Below, one piece after another: positions 1 to 5,597 of a stretch of 10,801 bases of DNA. The notes under the pieces are model-generated. The model did not search any database, was not told where the DNA came from, and saw nothing but the letters and a program-made list of their open reading frames with translations. This DNA is from Pseudomonadota bacterium (lineage in GTDB: Bacteria > Pseudomonadota > Alphaproteobacteria > Rhodospirillales > Rhodospirillaceae). The first letter of the stretch is position 1, and each line of letters starts with the position of its first letter. The stretch is taken from positions 1 through 10,801 of the forward strand of contig JAEWWF010000208.1 of the NCBI GenBank assembly GCA_023396465.1, read 5' to 3'. The translations under genes were made by a program, and so were the position numbers.

Positions 1-444
1 CACGGGGCCACGGGAAAAAAGGGGCTCTTGACGATGGTGGCATGGGACGTTCCCGTGGGGGCCTCACCAGCAAAATCCACGCGCTCGTCGATGCGGAAGG
101 CCGTCCCGTCACCCTGCGTCTGACCGCTGGCCAGGTCCATGACAGCGTCGAGGCCGAAGCCTTGCTGGATGGACGGCTCCACCCTGCTGCCGACAAAGGC
201 TACGACAGCAACGCCATCCGCGCCTTGGCCGAGAAGAACAAGACCTGGGCCAATATCCCGGTCAGGTCCACCGCAAGGGCACCTTCGCCTTTTCCGCCTG
301 GGTCTATCAACGGCGCAATCTGGACGAGCGTTTCTTCAACAGGATCAAGCAGTTCCGGGAGATCGCCACCCGCTATGACAAAGACCTCGGAATTTCCTCG
401 CTACCGTCAAGCTGGTAGCCCTGCGAATCTGGTGCGCCGCGTAA
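1..444 (+). pseudogene. IS5-family transposase, 3' part, frameshifted remnant
   Basis: This is the C-terminal part of a DDE transposase whose 5' end lies outside the window; the frame is already open at base 3. The first frame reads through GRSRGGLTSKIHALVDAEGR and LTAGQVHD to ADKGYDSN, which in IS5-type enzymes holds the second catalytic aspartate. Near 255-268 the frame breaks. Homology resumes in another frame from 269 with RKGTFAFSAWVYQRRNLDER and FFNRIKQFREIATRYDK, which carries the catalytic glutamate region. A second shift near 390 (apparently one lost base) is needed to recover NFLATVKLVALRIWCAA, ending at the TAA at 442-444. With two frameshifts the protein cannot be made intact. The original IS end probably lies shortly after 444, but I cannot fix its terminal inverted repeat because the other end is not visible. 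Assignment to IS5 is from motif recognition; the subgroup (perhaps IS427-like) is uncertain. Confidence 0.85.
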
Positions 445-459
445 TGAGTCTACGGCCCA

Positions 460-484
460 GGCTTCGGGGGCACGCCCCGGAGCC
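460..484. terminator. GC-rich stem-loop between convergent genes, possible terminator
   Basis: Bases 460-469 pair with 475-484 (GGCTTCGGGG against CCCCGGAGCC, with one G-U type pair), leaving a loop of about 5 bases. It sits between the end of the plus-strand transposase remnant (444) and the end of the minus-strand DUF262 gene (512), where a terminator for the defence operon would be expected. There is no T-tract on either side, so this is not a textbook intrinsic terminator. It could instead be part of the IS end or a chance GC palindrome. Confidence 0.3.
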
Positions 485-511
485 GGTTCCCCTCGACGAC
501 CGGTCGGCACG

Positions 512-2371
512 TCACTCGACAGCCGCCAACGCCGCCTCGTCCTCGCTGTCCGCCTCGCCATCCCCTCCTGCTGCCGAGACATCGGCCGGCGCGATCGGCT
601 TGCCCATCACCTTGCCGATCAGGCCGAGCAGCGCCTGCTTGCGGGCCTGGTAGAAGGCGTCGAAGTCGTCGGCACGCAGGGCCGCCGGCGTGATCAGGTG
701 CGAGGCGAGGATGGCGTCCATGGTCGCGTCGTCCAGCTGGACCTGCTTGTGGCTTTGCAGCCGGGCCAGGTAGTGCGAGGGCGCATGGCCGCCGATCATG
801 CGGTTGGCCTTGTAGGAGATCGGCGTCTTGTTGACGATGGTGTTGTAGACCCGATGCGGAATGCCAGTCTTTTCGCACCAGTCCTGCGGAAAGATGTGGT
901 GGATGTCGAGCGCCACGTCCTCGGCGTCGAGTTCCTTGATGTTGGCCTTCCAGAAGAAGTCCTCGGCGCCCTCGCGCAGCACCAGCACGTTGAGGCCCTT
1001 GTAGGCGGCGGACAGGCGCGACGTCAGGCGGTCGAGCCGGTCCGGCTGGAAGTTGGCGTCGCCGATGGTGCGCGGCGCCTCGCCGTCCTCGTCGATCCAG
1101 CGCAGCAGTTCCTCGACATCGTTGGCGACCCGGGTCTCGACGGCGCCGCCGTACAGCTCGCCGAGCACGCCGCACCAGTACCAGCGGGCCAGCTTGGCGT
1201 AGATGCGCGGTTCCAGCCAGCGGTTGCCCAGCATGGTCAGCACCGCCGCCAGCGGCGCCAGCTGGGTGCGGTAGGGCAGTTCGCGCGGGCTGAGGAAGCA
1301 CTCCTTGCGCAGGAACTTGGCCGCCAGCATGTAGCCGGCCTCCACCCGGTCGGCCCAGTCCTGGTAAGCCGACAGCGGCAGGGCCAGGATGGAGACGCGC
1401 TTGGCGCTGACCGGCGTGATCTGCTTGCCGGTCTTGCCGGCGGCGATGTCGGCGCGGCGCTGCTCCAGGCTGTGCAGCAGGGTGATGGCCTGGAGGAAGT
1501 CGGTGGCCTCGACGCCCGACAGCATCGGCTCCTTCGCCAGCCGCTTCTGGCGCGAGGCGACCTTGCGGATGGCGCTGCCGTACCAGTCGTCGCGCAGGTT
1601 GTAGCCGTCGGCGGCGTAGGTGGCGGTCATCAGCTCGAACACCGACAGCGGCACGCCGCCGGTGTTGACCTTCTCGAACACCAGGCAGACCGCTTCCTTC
1701 GACGTCTGCTTCTTCAGCTCGATGATGGGCAGCTGGTAGGTGCGGAAGGCGTTGATGATGTCGCGACGGAACTTCATGTACTGGCCGAAATGCTCCGGCG
1801 CGAATTCCTGTAGGCTTTCTTCCCAGCCGTCGGAATTGAGGATCTCGCTGCACGGGAAGTAGAGCTGGCGGCATTCCAGCTCGCGGCTGGACAGGTCGAG
1901 GGTGACCTTGCGGCCGAAATTCGTCTTCAGGGTGCGGTCAGGCTCCACGGCGATCAAGGCGTCGTCGAGCCGGTGCGGCCCCTCCAGGGCCGTCGGGATG
2001 TGGATGTAGTAATGCCGCTCGATGGGCTTGCCCTTGATGTCGCGGGTCCTCACCGCATCGGTGAGCGCCAGCACCTGGGGCAGTGTGGTGAGGCGCTGCT
2101 GGCCGTCGAGAATCAACAGCTCGGCCTCGGGCAACGGCCCGTCAAAGGGCACGTTCTCCACCGGCCGCACCTGAAACCGCGCCTCGCCGCCGGTCTCCAG
2201 CAGCATGACGGCACCGACGGGGAAGGAGCGCGCGACGCTGACCAGCAGCCCGCGCACATGCTCGTCGTCCCACACCCAGCCGCGCTGGAAATCAGGCAAC
2301 TGGACGCGGCCCTTGACGATGTCGGCCAGAATGTCGGGCAACAGGCGCTTGGTGCTGTCGAAGGTGCTCAT
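512..2371 (-). CDS. DUF262 + DUF1524 (HNH) protein, GmrSD/SspE-like restriction factor
   Basis: A 619-residue protein with the two-part layout of single-chain GmrSD-type enzymes. The N-terminal DUF262 half has QLPDFQRGWVW (residues 24-34) and the hallmark DGQQR (89-93), thought to bind or hydrolyse NTPs in this superfamily, then FEKVNTGGVPLSVFELMTA (232-250). The C-terminal DUF1524 half has an HNH-type signature: H491-H492 followed by IFP, then N510, N514 and N523 in NTIVNKTPISYKANRMIGG. The tail (about 600-619) is acidic and low in complexity. Relatives include GmrSD (cuts glucosylated hydroxymethylcytosine DNA), BrxU, and SspE of phosphorothioate systems. It starts at ATG 2371-2369 behind a GGAGA Shine-Dalgarno, 35 bp after hsdS, and is the last gene of the hsd unit. 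A role in phage defence, either restricting modified DNA or assisting the Type I enzyme, is inferred. Its trigger cannot be read from sequence. All key residues appear intact. Confidence 0.88.
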   Translation of the reverse strand: MSTFDSTKRLLPDILADIVKGRVQLPDFQRGWVWDDEHVRGLLVSVARSFPVGAVMLLETGGEARFQVRPVENVPFDGPLPEAELLILDGQQRLTTLPQVLALTDAVRTRDIKGKPIERHYYIHIPTALEGPHRLDDALIAVEPDRTLKTNFGRKVTLDLSSRELECRQLYFPCSEILNSDGWEESLQEFAPEHFGQYMKFRRDIINAFRTYQLPIIELKKQTSKEAVCLVFEKVNTGGVPLSVFELMTATYAADGYNLRDDWYGSAIRKVASRQKRLAKEPMLSGVEATDFLQAITLLHSLEQRRADIAAGKTGKQITPVSAKRVSILALPLSAYQDWADRVEAGYMLAAKFLRKECFLSPRELPYRTQLAPLAAVLTMLGNRWLEPRIYAKLARWYWCGVLGELYGGAVETRVANDVEELLRWIDEDGEAPRTIGDANFQPDRLDRLTSRLSAAYKGLNVLVLREGAEDFFWKANIKELDAEDVALDIHHIFPQDWCEKTGIPHRVYNTIVNKTPISYKANRMIGGHAPSHYLARLQSHKQVQLDDATMDAILASHLITPAALRADDFDAFYQARKQALLGLIGKVMGKPIAPADVSAAGGDGEADSEDEAALAAVE

Positions 2372-2375
2372 GGGG

Positions 2376-2380
2376 TCTCC
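2376..2380 (-). promoter_or_regulatory. Shine-Dalgarno for the DUF262/DUF1524 gene
   Basis: On the minus strand GGAGA ends 4 bases before the ATG at 2371-2369. It is the clearest ribosome binding site in the operon. It fixes that start and suggests the fourth gene is translated independently rather than by coupling to hsdS. Confidence 0.65.
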
Positions 2381-2406
2381 GGTGGCGGGCGGTGGTCAGG
2401 CAAGGG

Positions 2407-4140
2407 TCATTGCGCCGCCGCGAGGCCATCGGCGGCGGGCGCCAGCGCCTCGTGCAGCAGGGCTTCGAGCAGGCGGCGGCGGGTGGTGTCGGCGGTGGTG
2501 AGGGCGGCTTCAAGCTGGTCGCACAGGGCCATGAGCTGATCGACCTTGGCGACGATGCGGTGCTGTTCGGCGAGGGGCGGGAGGGGGATGGGCAACTTGA
2601 GTATTACATCCCGCGAAACGTTTTTCATCGACGGACTGACGCCGGTTGCATTTGCTGCGTAATATGCGCGGGCAAAGTCTGCGGCATTGTTGACCATCAA
2701 AACAAAGTGCCGGCTGCACCCTTTGACAATATGGAGCCGGACGATTTTGTCGCTCATCATGAGGTGGACGGGATCTTCCTCCACAATGACGGCTTTTGCG
2801 ACCAGCTCGGACGTGTTGGCCCGGGAGATCAAAAAGTCTCCCTTGCGGACTTGCGCCTGTAGCCGAGGCTTAGTTCCCGGCAGAAGTTGCTTGTTGGCTG
2901 AGGCGTCGAAACGCTCCCAGGACACGGCGCTCACTTTCAGGACGCCCCATGCATCGCCCTGACGTTCGTGGTTTTCCGTTCTGGGGCTCCAGCCAGCGTC
3001 CGAATGGCTCACCAGTTCCCTGAGTTCGGTCCATGCCCAATGCCTCGGGAGGTCAAAGGGCGACTCAGGTGGTTGCCTTCTCCCTGTTGGACTAGCCGTC
3101 CCGCCTTCCACTCCAGTCTTTTTCAACAATTCCACGGCGGGCTCATCCGCCGCATCTGACTCCACCAGTTTCCCCCGCACAGCCAAGTTGACGATCGTCT
3201 GCCGCAGGGCCTTGATCTGGTCCGGGCGGGAGGTGAGGGCAGGCAGAGCCTCAAGGGCGAAGCGGGCGTGGGATTGGAAGGTCTCGGCGTCGGTGGCGGG
3301 GGCGGTCAGGCGGGAGAGGCTGGCCGAGGTCAGCCGCTCGCGGTGGGCTTCGCGGCGGGTGCGGGCCTCCTCCAGCCGGTTGCACAGCCCCATCAACTCA
3401 TCGACCTTGGCGACGATGCGGTGCTGCTCGGCGAGGGGGGGAAGAGGAAAATGTTGACGTTCAAAATCCGCGTATTTCAGGCTTTGGACTGTCGTCCCGG
3501 TCTTGACAAGTTCTCGGAGGATGAAATTCTCCATCCCGCGAAGCATAATTTGGAGATAGCGTTCCATACGCGGAATGTATGGGACCAGAACTTTCATATC
3601 TTGGTTTGCCGCAGCGGGGACACGATTGATAGCCACAGGAAGAGTTCGCTTCAATATTCCACTGCGAGCAACGATGAAAATGCATCCCGCCGGAAATAAT
3701 TCTAATCTTGTTTCAGACATGCCGAGATAGCTTATTTTTTTCTCGGAGTCGCTCAGATCATTCGACTTTATGTCTTTGGGAGTCAGCCAGATCACGTCCT
3801 CTCCCCAGTACTCTGAGCGGCTCATGGAGGGTGTCATACCTCCAGAAAGCCGTCCCATTTCAGACAGCGGTGTCCACCTCCAGTTTTCCGGTACTTCAAA
3901 AGGAAACCTACTTGTTCCGGAGGACTGGGCTCCCTTATCTGCTGCTATTGGCTCCTTCACCAAGCGCGCCTTTTCCTTCGCGATCCGCTTCAACAGTTCC
4001 GACGCCGGCTCATCCGCCGGGTCCTGCGGCACCAGTTTGCCGCGCACGGCGAGATCGAGGATGAACCGGCGCAGGCGCGCCACCGCATCCGGCGCATCGG
4101 CGATGCGCGCGTAGAGGGCCAGCAGTCGGTCGGCATTCAT
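2407..4140 (-). CDS. hsdS: Type I restriction-modification specificity subunit HsdS
   Basis: A 577-residue DNA-recognition subunit that would bind two HsdM and, for restriction, two HsdR copies and read a bipartite target. It has the classic two-fold layout. An N-terminal helical stretch with LDLAVRGKLV (29-37) leads into TRD1 (about 86-235), then the conserved block LPPLAEQHRIVAKVDELM (233-250). A second half repeats the pattern: VNLAVRGKLV (317-326), TRD2 (about 366-520) and LPPLAEQHRIVAKVDQLM (520-537). The start is the ATG at 4140-4138, which overlaps the hsdM stop as ATGA, so translation is probably coupled. Both TRDs are visibly AT-richer than the flanking conserved blocks and the neighbouring genes, consistent with the usual horizontal swapping of recognition domains. 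The frame is intact and the length fits a two-TRD HsdS. The target sequence cannot be predicted from this alone. Confidence 0.95.
   Translation of the reverse strand: MNADRLLALYARIADAPDAVARLRRFILDLAVRGKLVPQDPADEPASELLKRIAKEKARLVKEPIAADKGAQSSGTSRFPFEVPENWRWTPLSEMGRLSGGMTPSMSRSEYWGEDVIWLTPKDIKSNDLSDSEKKISYLGMSETRLELFPAGCIFIVARSGILKRTLPVAINRVPAAANQDMKVLVPYIPRMERYLQIMLRGMENFILRELVKTGTTVQSLKYADFERQHFPLPPLAEQHRIVAKVDELMGLCNRLEEARTRREAHRERLTSASLSRLTAPATDAETFQSHARFALEALPALTSRPDQIKALRQTIVNLAVRGKLVESDAADEPAVELLKKTGVEGGTASPTGRRQPPESPFDLPRHWAWTELRELVSHSDAGWSPRTENHERQGDAWGVLKVSAVSWERFDASANKQLLPGTKPRLQAQVRKGDFLISRANTSELVAKAVIVEEDPVHLMMSDKIVRLHIVKGCSRHFVLMVNNAADFARAYYAANATGVSPSMKNVSRDVILKLPIPLPPLAEQHRIVAKVDQLMALCDQLEAALTTADTTRRRLLEALLHEALAPAADGLAAAQ
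2521..2580. repeat. Direct repeat copy 1 within hsdS (after TRD2)
   Basis: Encodes the AEQHRIVAKVDQLMALC block after TRD2. It aligns without gaps to 3382-3441, 861 bases away, and includes a 27-base identical run (2539-2565) and an 11-base identical run (2567-2577). The AEQHRIVAKVD repeat is a standard HsdS architecture and a possible crossover point. Confidence 0.9.
3122..3180. repeat. Direct repeat copy 1 within hsdS (before TRD2)
   Basis: Encodes the RGKLVESDAADEPAVELLKK segment leading into TRD2. It aligns without gaps to 3989-4047, 867 bases away, including a shared CGGGCTCATCCGCCG-like core. It pairs with the segment that precedes TRD1. Confidence 0.8.
3382..3441. repeat. Direct repeat copy 2 within hsdS (after TRD1)
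   Basis: Encodes the AEQHRIVAKVDELMGLC block after TRD1 and is the partner of 2521-2580. It shares the 27-base identical run at 3400-3426. Recombination between the two copies would remove or exchange TRD2 together with the central conserved region. Confidence 0.9.
3989..4047. repeat. Direct repeat copy 2 within hsdS (before TRD1)
   Basis: Encodes RGKLVPQDPADEPASELLKR before TRD1 and is the partner of 3122-3180. The two copies show that the halves of hsdS descend from a duplication. Confidence 0.8.
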
Positions 4141-5594
4141 CGCGCCAGCGCCTCGGCCAGGATCGCCTTCAACTGGTCGCGCAGCGTCGCCACCTCGGCC
4201 TCGGCGCGGTCCAGGTCGGCGAGCAGCGTCCCGGGGTCGCCGTGGTCGTCGTCCTCGGCGTGGGGGTTCTTGATGTCCAGGTTGTAGCCGCGCGCCTTGA
4301 CGTCGTCGGCCGTCACCTTCCACGCCTGCGGCCCCTCCTGCCGGTCCTGGCGCTGCGGCCCGCCCCACCAGGCGACGCAGTCGTCCAGATGCTCCTGACG
4401 GATCGGCCTGGTCATGGAGTAGGACTTCTGGCCCTCGGGCACGCGGTGTTCCCAGTACCAGATGTCCCTGGTCGGCGTGCCCTTCTCGAAGAACAGCAGG
4501 TTGGTGCCGATGGAGGCGTAGGGCTTGAACACCGAGTTGGGCAGGCGGACGATGGTGTGGAGGTTGCACTCCTCCAGCAGGTGTTCCTTCAGCCGGGTCT
4601 TCACGCCCTCGCCGAACAAGGTGCCGTCGGGCAGCACCACGGCGGCGCGACCGCGCGGCTTCAGCAGCCGGATGATCAGGGCGAGGAACAGGTCGGCGGT
4701 TTCCCTGGTGCGGAACTGCTGCGGGAAGTTGTGCTCGATGCCGTCTTCCTCGCGGCCGCCGAAGGGCGGGTTGGTCAGCACGATGTCCACCCGCTCCGCC
4801 TGGCTCCACGAGATGTAAGGCCGTGCCAGGGTGTTGTCGTGGCGGACGAAGCTCGGGTCCTCGATGCCGTGCAACAGCATGTTGGTGACGCACAGCATGT
4901 GGGGAAGCTGCTTCTTCTCCACGGCACGCAGGGCGTTTTCCATCATCCACTGGTCGTGGGGCGCCTTCACGTGGCGCTGCCGCATGTGGCGGATGGCGCA
5001 GGTGAGGAAGCCGCCGGTGCCGCAGGCGGGGTCGAACAGGGTCTCGCCGGGGCGTGGGTCGATGCGGTCGACCATGAAGGCGGTCACGGCGCGCGGGGTG
5101 TAGTATTCCCCCGCGTTGCCGGCGGATTGCAGGTCGTTGAGGATCTGTTCGTAGATGTCGCCGAAATGCTGGCGTTCGGTCAGGTTGTTGAAGTCGATGC
5201 CGTTGATCTTGTTGATCATCTGGCGCATCAGCTGGCCGGACTTCATGTAGTTGTAGGCGTCCTCGAACACGTCGCGGACGACGCGACGGCGGTCGCCCGG
5301 CTTGTCGGAGACCGGCAGCGCCTTCAGCGTCGGGAACAGGTCGGCGTTGATGAACTCCAGCAGGGCGTCCCCGGTGATGCCCTCGGGGTCCGCCGCCCAG
5401 GCGCGCCATTGCAGGCGCGACGGGATGGGCGAGCGGTAGTCGTCCTTCAGAAGCTCCAGTTCCTGGTCCTGGTCATCGATGATCTTCAGGAAGAACATCC
5501 AGCACAGCTGGCTGATGCGCTGGGCGTCGCCGTCGACGCCGGTATCCTGGCGCATGATGTCCTGGATGGATTTGACGAGGGTACGGACAGACAT
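4137..5594 (-). CDS. hsdM: Type I restriction-modification DNA methyltransferase HsdM
   Basis: A 485-residue N6-adenine methyltransferase subunit. It transfers a methyl group from S-adenosylmethionine to adenines in the target chosen by HsdS, protecting host DNA. An N-terminal helical domain (about 1-150, HsdM_N type) is followed by GEYYTPR (162-168), the SAM-binding motif I DPACGTGGF (188-196) and the catalytic motif IV NPPFGG (275-280). Late motifs of the family follow, including VVLPDGTLFGEG and RLPNSVFKPYASIGTNLLFF. The C-terminus (about 455-485) is a charged helix likely to contact HsdS. The length is normal for the family. The start is ATG 5594-5592, three bases after the hsdR stop, with AGGA at 5611-5608 as a rather distant Shine-Dalgarno. 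The stop overlaps the hsdS start. All catalytic motifs are intact, so an active methyltransferase is expected. Confidence 0.97.
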   Translation of the reverse strand: MSVRTLVKSIQDIMRQDTGVDGDAQRISQLCWMFFLKIIDDQDQELELLKDDYRSPIPSRLQWRAWAADPEGITGDALLEFINADLFPTLKALPVSDKPGDRRRVVRDVFEDAYNYMKSGQLMRQMINKINGIDFNNLTERQHFGDIYEQILNDLQSAGNAGEYYTPRAVTAFMVDRIDPRPGETLFDPACGTGGFLTCAIRHMRQRHVKAPHDQWMMENALRAVEKKQLPHMLCVTNMLLHGIEDPSFVRHDNTLARPYISWSQAERVDIVLTNPPFGGREEDGIEHNFPQQFRTRETADLFLALIIRLLKPRGRAAVVLPDGTLFGEGVKTRLKEHLLEECNLHTIVRLPNSVFKPYASIGTNLLFFEKGTPTRDIWYWEHRVPEGQKSYSMTRPIRQEHLDDCVAWWGGPQRQDRQEGPQAWKVTADDVKARGYNLDIKNPHAEDDDHGDPGTLLADLDRAEAEVATLRDQLKAILAEALAR

Positions 5595-5597
5595 GAA

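Noticed and set aside
698..1813. A 371-codon plus-strand frame opposite the DUF262/DUF1524 gene
   Set aside because: It is the antisense shadow of a gene with clear DGQQR and HNH motifs, and its product has no recognisable features.
4141..5409. Upstream extension of the hsdS reading frame into hsdM
   Set aside because: The frame stays open by chance through hsdM, but HsdS similarity begins only at MNADRLLALYARI, at the ATG overlapping the hsdM stop. The earlier part is an out-of-frame reading of HsdM.
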